A stretch of 64,000 nucleotides of DNA from Cycas panzhihuaensis (lineage: Eukaryota > Cycadophyta): NCBI GenBank assembly GCA_023213395.1, contig CM041465.1:197539741-197603740 (forward strand), written 5' to 3'. The translations under genes and the position numbers were made by a program. Positions 1 to 12,668 of the stretch are shown piece after piece (position 1 is the first letter of the stretch; the number at the start of each line of letters is the position of its first letter). The notes under the pieces are model-generated. The model saw only the letters and a program-made list of their open reading frames with translations, was not told where the DNA came from and did no database searches.

Positions 1-1780
1 ATCCCCATCCTCCCTTGGTTTTTCTAAGGAGGCTGTGGGAGAGGGTTCACAAGGAGTAAGGAAAAGGAGCTAAGGCAGGATCTGTACCCACCAGGCATAC
101 TCCTCAAAGGCAAACCCTTGCTCCTCCTTCCTCTCCATCACGTATGCCTTTCTTGGGTCACCTGGGAGTCCTTGGGATTAGGACTGCACTGGATATTAAT
201 ATGTGCAACCCTTGTTGCACTGATTCCAAGCCTGCACGCCCCTTTTTGGGTAGCTCTTCCATCCCTAAACAGTATCTAATACTCATCCTGAGCCTTAGTA
301 CAACCTGTGTTGTAATTTGTTGCCCATAACATACTTGCAACATAGGCAACTTCATAATATTTATTTCCTTTCCTATTTATTTCCCATAGGTTGTCCTAAT
401 CTGCTGTACCCTACACCTAAGGGCAGCGTGGAGGAGTATTTACTAAAGGGTTAGTCATTCTGAGGCTAACCTCCCCTTGCTTGGCATGAGTTGGTGTTTT
501 CCTTGAGGATTTGCAGAGATGTCTTTGGTGGTAGACTAACTAACTTAAAGCCTTATATTTCAGCACTTTACTTTCATATTACTGTATATATATATCAGCT
601 TTGTATCCTAGCAGCCCCTTTGGAAAGGGAAAATACCTTTGTGGTTGCAGGTTTTTCCATGACACTTACGAGGAGAAAGAAGCATTTTGATCCAGGTGAG
701 TCCCTGCTTTCTTTCTTTTTCCATTTCCTTTCTGCACAGTTATTTTGCTTCCTTTTGTCCTTTCCTTTTCGTTTCTCCTTTTTACACGGGGAAGGTAAGG
801 AAGTCTCACTTCATCACCACCTCTCAATAATGGTTGCACATTGAGCAAGGACAAGGAGACGTACGCAGCGCATGAGAAAAGCATCTCCTTCATCCGAGTG
901 ACTTTCTAGGTATGCACTCCCTTCTTTCACATAGTCCTTTCTCCTTTTACCTTTATTAGGCATATCTTCTTGCATAATAAATCACACATAAGGAAAATGA
1001 TAGTAAATTGATCTACGTGCATTCATCCTACACATGCATATTGCATGAGTGCTTTTATAGGAAAGAGAACATCGTAGGAATTATACTTCCCCCCTCCTCT
1101 TACTTAAATGCAAACATCCCCTAGCTTTGCATCATCTTAATGTGCATGTTTGAGTTTATGTGAAACAGTTTTTCTATATTTTCTTGTTGAAAAGGAAAAG
1201 AGAGAGAGGAAGCATATTTTATGTTTCTTTCTATTATGGAAATATACGATAGCACTTTTGTCACCCCTTCTTGTGCACTTTTTCACATCAGGCCTACACG
1301 TGCAACCTTAGTTGACCTTACTGGGGTTTAAGGCCCTCTTCATATACATAGCAGCAAGACCTCCTTTTGTCATCACTTCTTTTCTCTTAGACCTGCCTTA
1401 GGTTTGTTAACCTAGAGAGGTTCACTTACACTTTATCTCATACTTCGTACCATTCATTTATGCACATTACGCTTGCGCTGCATTCCTTTCCCATAGGAAT
1501 CCCTTTCTCCATGGATCTCCCTCTTTCCTTTCAGCCATCTAAGGGTGGGGGACCTCATGTTTTTGGCTTATCCGAGATACCTTACATGTATCTTTCCCTT
1601 CAAACCAAGAGCTTAAGCTACCTTGAGGAAGCTGTGCGCCATTCATGGGTCCCGAACCTGCGTTCCAACATACAAATGCCCTGTGTGGGTATTTCTTCCA
1701 CTTGTATGATTGCATTTTTTATTTTGGTATTTACTGTTGATTGCCCTAATCTTTACCAAGTGTAGTTACCATCCCCATAG
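1..1780 (+). repeat. Diverged LTR of the TE5 (Tat-like gypsy) family
   Basis: This segment has no convincing coding region. It is collinear with the reverse complement of the TE5 LTRs. Shared blocks include GGGGAAGGTAAGGAAG near 787-803 (TE5 copies near 19,213 and 33,308), a Gly-rich donor-like block near 691-703, and a pyrimidine-rich block near 1,505-1,553 (CTTTCTCC..TGGAT, then GCCA.C.AAGG.GGGGGACC) matching about 18,800-18,860 read on the minus strand. It is much older than the TE5 LTR pair, is cut by the window start on the left, and ends where TE1 begins. Small ORFs here are not conserved products. Orientation is inferred from collinearity. Confidence 0.6.
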
Positions 1781-1839
1781 ACGCGATTCTAGATGCCTTG
1801 TGGCTAATTCCTAAAGACTATTATTTATTACACTCTTCT

Positions 1840-3190
1840 CATCATGCTAATAATTCTTGGTTGATTGATTTTGATGCCACTCATTATATGATAGACATTG
1901 AAGAACTTTTGAAGGACACCACACCTACTGAGGTATAAACAACCATGTTTAGTGATGAAATTATGTATGGCATGCCTAAGATTGAGAAAGCTTCCATAGC
2001 CTTGGAGAATTTAGATATTCATCATCATATAAGCAATATCATTTATGTTCCTAGCATGAAATAAAACTTGCTCTTTATTAGTCTGATTGATAAGTAGAAC
2101 TTTAACATACTCTTTAGCTAAGAAATATGTACTATTTTAGACCATTCAACTGGTCAAGTAGTAGAAACATAACATGAAGATAATGGACTCTATAAGCTTG
2201 ATGGTGTCCCATTTTCCACTATATAATATCATAACCCATGTGTTAATGTGTAGCCTAATCAACTAGATAAGGGAAAGCAAATTATTATATAAGACTCGTT
2301 TATTGAAATGTAGGAAGAATCCTCTCATAGTCAAGAGTAATCTACTCAAAAGTGTACCAAAGACTAGTTATAGAATTAATGACTTGACTATCTAAATATG
2401 CAGAGTCTCAATCTCATGTTTATACTTCAAATGGTATATGGGTTACCAAAGATCAAATAGAATAAATGTTTCTTCAAAGCCTGCATTATTGGAAAGCAAC
2501 ACAGGGAACCTTTCTAGTCTAAGAAAGCTTGGTGTGCAACTAAGCCATTAGGCTTAATTCACTCAAACATTTATGGGATTTTGTCATCACCTTCATTTAA
2601 TGGTAGTTTATGCTTTATCACTTTTATTGATAATTACTCTTAGAAAGTTTAGGTATATTTTCTAAATAATGAGTTTGAGGCCTTTGATAAATTCAAAGAT
2701 TTCAAATATAAAGTGGAGAATAAATCTTATATGATAATCAAGATTTTATGTTTAGATAATGGAGGTGAGTATACTTCAAATTAATTCACTAATTTCTATA
2801 AAGAACATGGCATTAAACACTAGTTCTTAACTCCCTATACTCCTTAATAAAATGGAGTTGTTGAATGCATGAACCAAATATTAGTGAAAAAGGCTAAAGT
2901 AATGGTCAAAGCTATAAACTTTATTAATTTATTCTAGGCTAAAACTATTCATACTACTACTTACTTGATAAATAGGAGCTCAACTTTAACCGTCAGGAAT
3001 ATGACATCCAAGGAGGCTTAACGAGAATAAAAGCTTATAGTATGACACCTTTGATCACTTATATGTACTACCTATAAGTGTTTTGCAAAGAAAAAAAAAA
3101 AAAAAAACTTGATGATAAAAGCTAGAAGTGTATTTTCATTGGCTATATACCTAGGTGTAAAGCTTATAAGGTGTATGACCCTATTAGAAG
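1840..3190 (+). pseudogene. TE1 copia protease and integrase remnant
   Basis: Translation near 1,852-1,900 gives SWLIDFDATHYMID, a decayed copia aspartic protease motif (normally WLIDSGATxHM; the S-G of the active site is lost). From about 2,550 the integrase core reads GLIHSNIYG, then FITFIDNYS near 2,615, then LCLDNGGEYTS near 2,752 and a PYTP**NGVVE block near 2,834, which hold the D, D and E positions of the DDE triad. Many in-frame TAG and TAA codons fall where Gln is expected. A 17-base A run at 3,091-3,107 interrupts the frame. The product is certainly not made. Confidence 0.85.
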
Positions 3191-3599
3191 ATGGGCATAC
3201 TTATCTTGGGATGTTATATTTATTAAAGACAATCATAACTTGAATCAATCTCAACTATATTTTTTAGTAAACAATGATGTTGATGCTTTAAAAGCTCATC
3301 TTACACTAATTATGGACCCTTATTCTCCTTCAACTTCATATACTCCAAGTTTATCATCTGCTTGTCTTACATTACCATCTACTTCTACAATAACCTTTGC
3401 ATCATCGTGTTTGTCTCTAGATGGAATTCATGTTGAAGCTTAAAATATTAAGAAGCTTCATAAGTGATATTTACAACTTATGGTTAATGCATCATCACCT
3501 CATGTAGCACCAAAATGGTAATTAAAGCTAATACATACAATAAACTTTACTTTTAATAGCATAAGTTCTTAATATTCTTGAGCCTTCCACCTTTGGGAA

Positions 3600-5105
3600 G
3601 ATAATCAAAGACCAAATGTTAAAGGCAATTATGGATGAGGAGATATATTCTATCCTAAAAAGTAATACTTGGGAGCTCATTGAATTGTCTCCAAGAAAGA
3701 AGCAAATTGATTATTGTTGGATTTATAAAACAAAGTATCATGTTGATGGCTCCATTAAGAGACACAAACCACATATTATTGTAAAAGGCTTTAAATAATG
3801 AGAATGCACTGATTACGATGAGACCTTCACACTTATTGTCAACATGATAATATTCTATCTAGCTTTGTTAGTAGTAACTCAATTCAAATGGCTTGTTTAT
3901 CAAATGGACGTCAAGAGTGCTTTTCTCAATGAAGATCTTTCTAAAGAAGTTTATTTGAGACAACCTCCCAATTATATTATTCCTATAAAAGAACATTTAG
4001 TTTACAAGCTCAAGAAAGCTTTATATAAACTCAATGGGGCACCTTATGCCTAATATATAAATATTGATGCCTTTTTTCTCAAGCATAAATTGAATCGTTC
4101 ATCCTTAGATCTCAATTTGTACATTCAAATCTATAATAATCTAATTAACATTAATTTTCTTTATGTTGATGTTTTATCAATCATTAGAAATGATGTTAGA
4201 AGGATCTCTAGTCTCAAATAAGAACTTAAAAGCAATTTTGAGATGATTAACCTTGGATTGCTCTACCATTTCCTTGGCATTGAAGTATAGCAAGAATGAA
4301 GACACATCTTTTTGTCACAATCTAAATATGTGAATAAACTCTTGTAGCGATTCAAAATGAGTGACTTCAAACCTTCACCTATATCTATGGAGACTAGAAC
4401 CAAGATGGCCATGGATGAATAAGATAAACCTATTAATCCCACTCATTACAAATATACTTTAAGGAGCTTGACTTATCTTACTCATACTCACCCTGATATA
4501 TTATATGTAGTTGCAGTTTACTCTAGGTCTATGTCTTAGCCTAAGATATCACATTAGAAACCTACCATTAGAATTATCAAGTATAATTGTGGTACCTTAC
4601 AACTTGGACTAGGCTATAGTCAAGCTAGAACTCTTATTTTAAAAGTATTCATCGATGTTGATTAGGGTAGTTACTAGGATTCTTTCCATTCTACTTTAGG
4701 ATATTGTTCTGACTTAAACATAGCTACTTTTTCTTGGAGTTATAAGAAGCAACCTAATGTTGCTCTATCCTCTAGCAAAGTGGAATATAAAGCAATTGTT
4801 TGTGTAGCTACTAAGGTGATCTAACTACATAAGAGTCTTATTGAACTTGGTCTTAAATAGATGCAAACAACTCTTATATACTGTGATAATCAAAGTGTAT
4901 TGAAGATGACTGAGAATCCTATTTTTTATGCATGTGTAAAACATATTGAGATCCACCATCATTTGATCCATGAACATATAAAACATGGAGAAATTAATCT
5001 TATGTATAAACTAACTAAAGATTAGGTTACATATATCTTCACCAAAGTGCTTAGTAAACCAAAGTTTGAAAAGTTTTAACATGACCTCAATATTAGGATG
5101 AATGA
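3600..5105 (+). pseudogene. TE1 copia reverse transcriptase and RNase H remnant
   Basis: The RT fingers and palm are readable: NTWELIELSPRKKQID near 3,666, then YQMDVKSAFLNEDL near 3,898 and KLKKALYKLNGAPYA near 4,009, the copia equivalents of VDVKTAFLNG and LYGLKQAPRAW. The catalytic YVDD survives as LYVDVLS near 4,160 with the second Asp changed. RNase H follows, with SSSKVEYKAI near 4,770, YCDNQSVLKM near 4,880 and the copia-terminal FTKVLSKPKFEKF near 5,040-5,078. Numerous stops replace Gln codons. Confidence 0.88.
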
Positions 5106-5121
5106 AGTTATCATTAAGGGA

Positions 5122-7150
5122 TGATATTAAAATATAATGACACCTTCTTATACTTTTATATATTTTAAATTAAGTCATAACTTAATGTTGTATTCCTAGT
5201 TGAATGTCATCGCCCCATCTTTGCCTCATCACTAAGTAATGAGATGTATCCAGTATGAGGCCCAATAAAATATGAGCATATCAGGTCTAATCCACATTCA
5301 CCATTTATAATATATGCAACACTAAGCCCTATATGAGCTGAGGCCATGTCTACACCTATTTGGAATGTTCTTTAATGAGAGTCAAAATTCTATTATAGGC
5401 ATCAAATAATTTGATCCTTTAATATATTATATTCATTCAATTGAGTGCATGATATTCTTTGATGAGTTTATTTGTTTGATACAATATATTTAAAGATCTT
5501 ATTTCAATTATTAGATTAATTCTAATTTTGTCATAAATATAATGAAAAGATGACTATTTTGGCTCCAAATATTTAGACATTTTCCTTAGAGATATATAAA
5601 ATTCAAGATTTGATGAATTATTCAATAAAGACATTAACTATATATTATGATGATTTAGATAGGATTATATAGGGAAAACTCAAGGAATTGTAATATAAAG
5701 TTACAAACACAATATTTTCCCCTTCATTTATGTATTAAATTCTTTATACAAAGTAGGAGTATTTATTAAAATGTGACCTTCAATAGAAATATAAATAGAA
5801 ACATGTTCTATCTAGAATAAATAGTTAACTTATATTCTTTTTGAAATTCTAATATATTATTAAGGGATAGGACTTCTATTAATTTTGTAGGAAGGATGTC
5901 ATATAGGAAAAAATGTTTTTATGAGAGAAATAATAAAAAGTAATGCTAAGATTTTAATAAAGAATCTATCCCATGATTTAAAAGATTCTCAAAAGTAGGT
6001 TTCACGTCTATATACTAAGTTTGAAAAATAAGTAGAATTAAAGTGTTTGATTTAGATAAAATTACTAAAGTTAGAATGAATTGAAAAAAAGTATGATAAT
6101 CTTCAAATTTCTTTTACATTAGTTAATACTTCCTTGGCCTAATAGTTTGAAAAAAAATAAAATATAGGAGCAATGCAATAATAGAATTTAAACAATGAAA
6201 AAATCTAATAAATAAATATTCCAAGAACATCAATAAGAATAACTAGAGATTTAGGTCTAAGGATAGACCATCTTATTAATTAGAACAATATCCAAAGAAT
6301 TATAAAGTACTAACCCAAACTCTTGAATCCTCATCCAACCCTTTTATATGTGTCGCTATGAAAGTATATATAGATATAACTCTATAAAAAATAGACTAGC
6401 AATATTACAATACAATAAGCATAAACCATGGGTTGAAAGGACCCATAAGACACCTAAAAGGGGGCTTAACTATAATGTCTATACCCATGTAACACTTATA
6501 AAGTATTTAATATATCTAACATAATTTACATTAGAGTTAGATAATTATAGCAATAAAGGTAACTAAAAGAGGTATATTAATACTTATAAATAGTTAAAGT
6601 CTTCAAAAGAGACTTCAAAAGTTTGGAGCACAAAAGAAGATGGGTTATTATTTATGGTCCATCTATTATAATAACCACTTTTTCTTTCTCTCTTTTCTTA
6701 TGTTTTCAAACTTTCTTACATAAAATATAAGACTTAGTAATATATTTTTCATCTAAATTTCTAAATATTATATATTTTTACTAGTCTTTCCTCCTCTAAA
6801 GCTTGAATAGATATAAGATATACCCATACAAGAATCTTAGGTTGTGGATAAGGGTATAATAATAATTTAGGATATCACTTCTTTGCTCTATAAATTCTAA
6901 CAATGTTATGTTTCACCTCTTTTTTTAAGGGATATTATGTATAAACTTGATATACTACTCTACCTACTAATATCTTACATATATTGTTCTTTATAATCAT
7001 TGAGAATAATTAAAATTTATTTAGTTATTATATAGTGTACTTCAAGAGCTTTTAATGATTATACATGAGCTCTCTTCTTTTCCAACTTAGTACTTATTTA
7101 ACAAGAAAATTTATGGAGTTTGTCTTCTTAATCTTATAAATGTCAATATA
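5122..7150. other. AT-rich stretch without a supported gene
   Basis: This begins with the probable 3' LTR of TE1 (5,122 onward, end not resolved). The rest is strongly AT-rich with stops in all frames. A polypurine-like AAAAGGGGGCTTAA near 6,450-6,470 followed by TGTCTATACCCATG could be another 3' LTR junction, but no partner LTR is present. I can assign nothing else. Confidence 0.5.
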
Positions 7151-7398
7151 ATATAAAGATATCCTATGTTATATGCTTTTAATAAAATAAAAAATAAGAT
7201 AAAATAAAGAAGACCCTAGCGAGGGACAAGTCCCTCCACAAAGCTAAGCTCCTAAGAGAAAGTTGATCTCTTATGATAAAACATGAAGGGTCAAGGCCTT
7301 ATATAGTCATCTTAAATCCTAACTTCTATAAAATTGACTTCCTATAATGTTAATTTATTTAATTTACCCTATAAGAGTTGTGAATTAGGTTCAAAATA
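7150..7398 (-). repeat. TE2 3' LTR (partial)
   Basis: On the minus strand the sequence starts TATTTTGAACC directly after a polypurine tract (7,399-7,413) and contains a TATA-like CTATATAAGG (plus coordinates 7,297-7,307), then a GC-richer block AGGGACTTGTCCCTCGC typical of an LTR transcript start region. The tract and LTR start resemble those of TE4 (GGGACTTATT...), suggesting a related family. The left end is approximate and no partner LTR lies in the window. Confidence 0.55.
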
Positions 7399-9170
7399 AG
7401 TCCCTTCCCTTAAAGAAATTACTTTACCCATAAATCATTGGCAGTCAAGGACGATCGCCAATAAATTACTCACCTTCCCAAGTTGATTATTATTGTATTA
7501 ATCCCTTCCACTTCAAAAGGTATTCCAAGATGATTTGATACCTACATTATTCAAGATTCCTTTGGGTTTTATTAAAAGTTTCTCTTTTTCATCTATAAGA
7601 ATTAGCTCAATTGATGATCTTATATGGGTTCTTACCTTTTCCTTACAGTAAGATATATAAAAACCAAAATGGATGTAACTTCCCTAAGATAGGATAAGAG
7701 CATAAGCTACCTCCCTTATTTTTCTTTAATATTACCTTGTTATTTAAGAGAGGATTATTTATATGGTTATAACTTTACATAAACCTAGTCTCTTGCTTTG
7801 AATTAGCTTCTAGTATTTTTAGCCAATTTGTTATTTCATTCAATCCCTTACAATATCATAATAACCCTTAAGCTCTTTCAATTTTTTTTCCCCATATTGT
7901 AATATCAATTCTTTAACTATTAGGGTTCTTCTTATATTTAAGGTATGGGGGTGAGAGGTAGGTATCCATATAATACCATGAAGGGTGTCATCTTGATAGA
8001 AGCGTGATAATTAGTGTTATACAAATATTTAACCAAGTAGATCCATTTTATCCATATAGATTTATCATTACTTATATAACATCACAAGTATATTCCAAGG
8101 GGATATGCAATACTCATGGTAAGTTGAGTCCTTGCTAGTTTGCATAAATATGTTAAAAAATGGCTTGTAAAATTTGGGTTTTTATCATTACCTATTTTCT
8201 TTAATAATCTAGTTAACATATGTATCTTCTCCATGAACACTTTGGTTATTTTAAGCACCTTGTAGGTAGATTGAATAGGAATGAAGTGTGTATGTTATGT
8301 TAGATAAACTACTACTACAAATAAGGAATATTTCCCCTCAAACTTTGGGAGACCTGTTGTAAAATTCATAGAGATCCCCTTCCATTTTTGCTTAAGATGT
8401 TTGAGAAGTTATAATAATATTGGGGTTCATATAAGTTTATTTTTTATCTTTAACAAGTCTTATATTCAATGATAAATATATTCACATCTAATTTTATTCC
8501 CTTTTACTACAATGATCTTCTTATCCTTTTGTAGGTTTTAAGAATCCTTGAGTACCTAACTATAGGTGATTTATGATGTTCCTTAAGGACTATTTCCTTA
8601 AACCATGATCCTAATGGCAGATAGATTCTCTTCTTGTAGATCAAGGTGTTCCTTTTCCTCATTAAAGGCATTTCTATTAGGGATTTAGGGTTTTTATCTA
8701 TGATGCTTTTAGTCTCTTAGTCTTATAAGTATTCTTGTTATAACTATTCAAACCATGTGGTTATGACTTATGACTAGCATAATAACATAATAATTAGTAT
8801 CTTCAAATTTTATTGAAAAGGCATTTGTTATAATATTCTCCTTTAATTTATTTTTGTAAAAATCCTTAAAGTCAAAATATAAGATTTTTCACATCTATTT
8901 TTGTTACTCCTATGGTAGATTCTATTATGTTATGAAATATTTTTAGTTGTGGTGATTTATTTTGATGATGAATTTTGTTCCTATTAGGTATTACCTCCAT
9001 TTATCTAGGGTATGTAAAATGGATAATAGCTCCTTATCATATGTATTTTTTCACCTTTACTAGAGGTTAAAATTTGGGATATTGTATATTATAGGATGAT
9101 CTCTTTGGAGGAGAGTTACATCTTACTGGTTCCTAAGGCACCATGCTTCACTTTGAAAGTTTACAAGAAA
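7399..9170 (-). pseudogene. TE2 Ty3/gypsy RNase H and integrase remnant
   Basis: Reading the minus strand from 9,165: the RNase H start (C-A-S position near 9,150), then YDKELLSILHTLDKWR near 9,040 and YLIGTKFIIKINHHNLKY, the gypsy RNase H core. Integrase follows around 8,480-7,900: a decayed GLPKFEGKYSLF, VFMEKIHMLTRLL near 8,250, NPNFTSHFLTYLCKLA near 8,180, and WYNTNYHASIKMTPF in decayed form near 7,990-7,940. The HPQTDGQTE block is reduced by a deletion. A polypurine tract AAGGGAAGGGA at 7,401-7,413 closes the element. Gag and RT are absent here. The integrase most resembles that of TE4. Confidence 0.8.
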
Positions 9171-10283
9171 TATAGTATGGTTAGGAATGGGGAAGTGGTG
9201 ATTACCTTTCTTAGACTTTTAAAACTTAAGTTGATTTTAATAATAATATTAATAATAAAATACTAAATTTCTATTATAAAAACATGACTTTTTATTAATA
9301 TAAAAATTAACTTATTATTATTATTATTTAATAGTTTTAGGATCATTATAAAAACTAACTTCCTATTATTTAATAGTTTTAGAAATATGACAATCTATCC
9401 CTCCTTTAGAAAATACTTCAATCTCAAAGTATTATTATTTATAGATATAGATTTGAGGCATGTATTTCCTTGTATGATGTTATTCGTATATCTCCAATCC
9501 ACTTCCTACTAAGGCTAGAATATCATAGGCTTTTATTTCTCCTTTATTTCATCTTCTTGAAGCAACTCATATGTATCTTGCTCTTGCTTGTGTTAATACC
9601 ATGTTTAGAACTACTTTTATATGTGACTTTATTCTTGAATAATCTTGGGACCTATGTGTTATGAGATCTTACCTCATGCTTACATATTATATCCATTTGC
9701 AATTGTCTTTAAGAGGAAGTTAAGGGAATGCATAAGAAGCGTATGGATTATGGACATGATGTTATAGAAGTAGATATAAAGAATTCTAAGAATAAGGGGT
9801 GGATGTATAAGATTAAAAACACATGTAAAGAATATAGAATATAAGGGTTAAATTACATAAGGAGCGATATATATGGATATATATTAAGGATAAGGAATTA
9901 AAAAACATCGAGAATAGAGGATATAGATGAGCTATATTAGGAGGGAAACTAAGGGGAAGCATGTATGGGGATTTCATAAGAGAATGTAATATATGAAGGG
10001 TAGGCTCGATAAGAGATAAACTAAAAGAATTTATGGATGATGAGGATGATGCTATATAAAACAAAAGGTAAGTGGATTTGGATCTATGTGTAAACTTAAG
10101 ATTTGAGGAGGTTAAAGGGGATGAGTAAGGAACAAGGGCTAAGCATTCCTTATGGGAAAAAGGTTATGGTAATGGCATATAAAGGTAATTTATGGAGTAA
10201 TGAAAAGTGATAAAGGGAAAGTGCATAGGGCAATAAGAACTTTGGTGGTAGGAAGAGTAGGGATGCAAAAGGTAAAAAGTTAA
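9171..10283. other. Unassigned AT-rich spacer
   Basis: I see no supported gene. On the minus strand near 9,440-9,390 a block reads like the end of a gypsy polyprotein followed by AAAGGAGGGATAGATTG and TGTCATATTTC, which might be another polypurine tract and LTR start, but there is no partner. The plus strand from 9,700 is purine-rich. Short ORFs at 9,470-9,664 and 9,813-10,064 are low-complexity Leu/Ile/Ser strings. Confidence 0.4.
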
Positions 10284-10919
10284 TGTAATAGGATAACAAT
10301 CTCTTTAGAAACATAAGAATGTAAATATAATAATATATCTTAGAGAAAATATAACTAAAAATTAATCACAAGCATACTTCTTTTGTAAATTTCTAATTTT
10401 CTACTCCAAAACTATAAAAGCTAAAATATTAAGTATTTTTATAATACACAAAAATATAAATTTATGGCCTTTAGCCATGCAAAAACCTTAATTATTGTCC
10501 CATAAAATAATGAAACAAACATGGAGTGAGAAAGCCCCTAAATTTAAAACATTTTACCTTTAGTAAGTTTTTTTAAAGTATTCTAAATTGCATAAAAATT
10601 AACCTATGGTTAGCTAAACATATCACAAGTCCCATAAGAATACTAATAAAGTAAAACTAATATCTTAACTAAGAAATCTGATATCCTAAAAAAGAAGTAA
10701 AAGTGATAGACAATCGTAAATTTTAATTTTAGACAAGCAGATGATGCCAGATGGTTTTGAGAACGAAAGAAAATGAAGTCATAATTTATATAGTGTATTA
10801 TAATAGAAATTCAAAGATCTAGCTCCTTCAAAAAATCAAACCAAAATGGGCATTTGAGTCAAAAGCTATAACTCTAACAAAGTGACCTTGTAAATTTTAA
10901 ATTATCATATGTTCTTGCA
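10284..10919 (-). repeat. TE3 3' LTR
   Basis: This copy aligns by eye over about 630 bp with 52,663-53,302. On the plus strand it begins TGTAATAGG and ends CATATGTTCTTGCA (TG...CA), next to a polypurine tract on the minus strand. The two copies are strongly diverged, consistent with TE3 being older than the elements inside it. Confidence 0.82.
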
Positions 10920-10934
10920 TCCTCCTCCTCTACG
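10920..10934 (-). other. TE3 polypurine tract
   Basis: The minus strand reads GTAGAGGAGGAGGA immediately before the LTR start TGCAAGAAC. This is the expected plus-strand primer site for reverse transcription. Confidence 0.75.
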
Positions 10935-12663
10935 TAAAAGGAATTCAACTCTTATAAGTTATTATTTTAGTACTCTTGACATTTATCCATATTAAATTTC
11001 TTTAATTTACTTTCAAAAATCCAAGTATTATCCTCCTATTGTAGCCCTTTACATTGAACTAAATACCTGTCATATCTACTTTACCTTGTATGAATTATTT
11101 TTCTCTCTAGTACTTATTTAATCTCTTCCCTCTTCTTATTAGGTATTTATCATCTCCAATTCACCTCTTTTACTTTATCTTCTATCTCATCTTCTTATTC
11201 ATGAACATAATATGAGTTATAAATATTAAAAATATGTGAAATATTAAGGACATAGAGCAGATTTATCTCATAAGCATTGCCATTATTTTTTCTCATAATC
11301 TTGTGAGGACCTATCTTCTTATATTTCAATTTGTTATATATACCTTAAGGAAATTTATCCTTCCCCAAGTATACCATCACAAAATCCCCCTATAAAAATA
11401 CCTTATTTATCCTACTTAGATTTACTACTATGTTATATTTACCATTACTGCCTTATAACTTCCTCCTTATCTCATCATGTGCCTATTGTATATGTTCTAT
11501 AAAAGATTTTATATCATCACTAATCCTATCATCAATGGGAAATTAGGATAAATCTAATATTGCCTTAGGATTCCTACTGTATATAATGTAGAATAGTGAC
11601 TTACTAGTAGATTTGTTCACAAAACTGTTATAGGAAAATTTAGCCTATACTAGTACTAAATCCCATTACTTGGGCTTCTCTCTAATAATACACCTTAATA
11701 AGTTCTCTAAACTCCTATTCACTACTTCTATTTACCCATTAGTTTGTGGGTGATATGCACTACTAAATTATAGCTTTGTCCCTAACATCTTCTATAAGGT
11801 TTTTTAGAAGTGACTCAAAAATTTAGTATCACTATCTAAAGTGATAGTCTTTAGTGCTCAATGGAACCTAATAACTTCTTTAATAGATTTGTTGTTCTAG
11901 TTACATCATTATTCCTTTTACATATACTAAAATGAACCATTTTTAAAAACATATTAATAACAATAAAAATGGAAACACTTTTTTATTGGGTGTTAGGTAA
12001 TCCCAACACAAGATCCATACTTAAATCTATCGATGGTCCCTCTAGAATTGGTAATAGTCTATAAAATACAATCTTTTGTATATGCCCTTTAGATATTTAA
12101 TAAATGCTACATGTTGCCATATATTTAACAATATACTACTTCATATTTAGCTAAAAGTATTTTTCCTCTATCAAGGCTATGGTTTTATTTCAGCCAAAAT
12201 GCCCTCCAAGTCCTCCAATATGCAATTATCTTATAATGTTAGCCATCATAGACCCAACTAGAATGAATAGTTATTTACCTTTAAATAGATGACTATCTTA
12301 CATAAAATAAGTATCATACTTAGGTCCACTCTAATTAGATAAGGGATTCTTATAGCATTCTATAACTTTGCTAAAGTCAAGATCAATACCATATAAATCT
12401 CTTAAAGTGTCAAATCTAACCACTTCACTTATCATAGTGGTTATTAGAGTTATACTTCTACTTAATACATTAACAACTTGATTTTATTTTCTTGATTTTA
12501 CTTAAGGATGAAAGTCAATTCCTATAGAAATGATACCTATTATATATATATATTATTTAACTTTTTTTGTGTATTTGCATATTTTAATACTTGATGGTTT
12601 ATAAATATGATAAATTCCTTAGGTATAAGGTAGAGTTACTAATGTCTTAATGCTTACACAATA
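10935..12663 (-). pseudogene. TE3 RNase H C-part, integrase and chromodomain remnant
   Basis: Translation of the minus strand downward from 12,663 gives the rest of RNase H, then the integrase zinc-binding region (LHIGGLGGHFG near 12,225, CSIY*ISKGH for the CxxC part), then LSMDLVLGLPNTQ near 12,010, a second Asp region near 11,845, and VVHITHKLMGK near 11,760 (equivalent of AYHPQTDGQTE). The C-terminal domain is visible as GDFVMVYLGKDKFP near 11,390 and GNAYEINLLYVLNISHIF near 11,280. A chromodomain remnant, YLVQCKGLQ*EDNTW then FESKLKKFN, lies near 11,065-10,985. Multiple nonsense codons and frameshifts; the N-terminal half is at 36,060-38,650. Confidence 0.88.
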
Positions 12664-12668
12664 ACACC
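12664..12668. repeat. Target-site duplication of TE4, left copy
   Basis: ACACC here against ACATC at 35,878-35,882 directly after the right LTR: a 5-bp duplication with one C-to-T change. Confidence 0.65.

Larger units (their letters stand above)
1790..5121 (+). mobile_element. TE1: 5'-truncated Ty1/copia element
   Basis: A decayed copia element that keeps the order protease, integrase, reverse transcriptase, RNase H, which is diagnostic of Ty1/copia. The 5' LTR, primer site and gag are missing; recognisable sequence starts abruptly in the protease next to the old LTR on its left. The end is marked by a short polypurine tract (TAAGGGA at 5,115-5,121) followed by TGATATTAAAATATA, the likely start of a 3' LTR. 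No second copy of that LTR is present, so its end is unknown. Confidence 0.85.

Noticed and set aside
1-1780. A host gene with small exons, suggested by several splice-like sites
   Set aside because: No frame joins across the sites into a recognisable protein, and the sequence is collinear with the TE5 LTR.
9171-10283. RT of TE2 lying between TE2 RNase H and TE3
   Set aside because: No YxDD-like or other RT motif could be found on the minus strand in this stretch.
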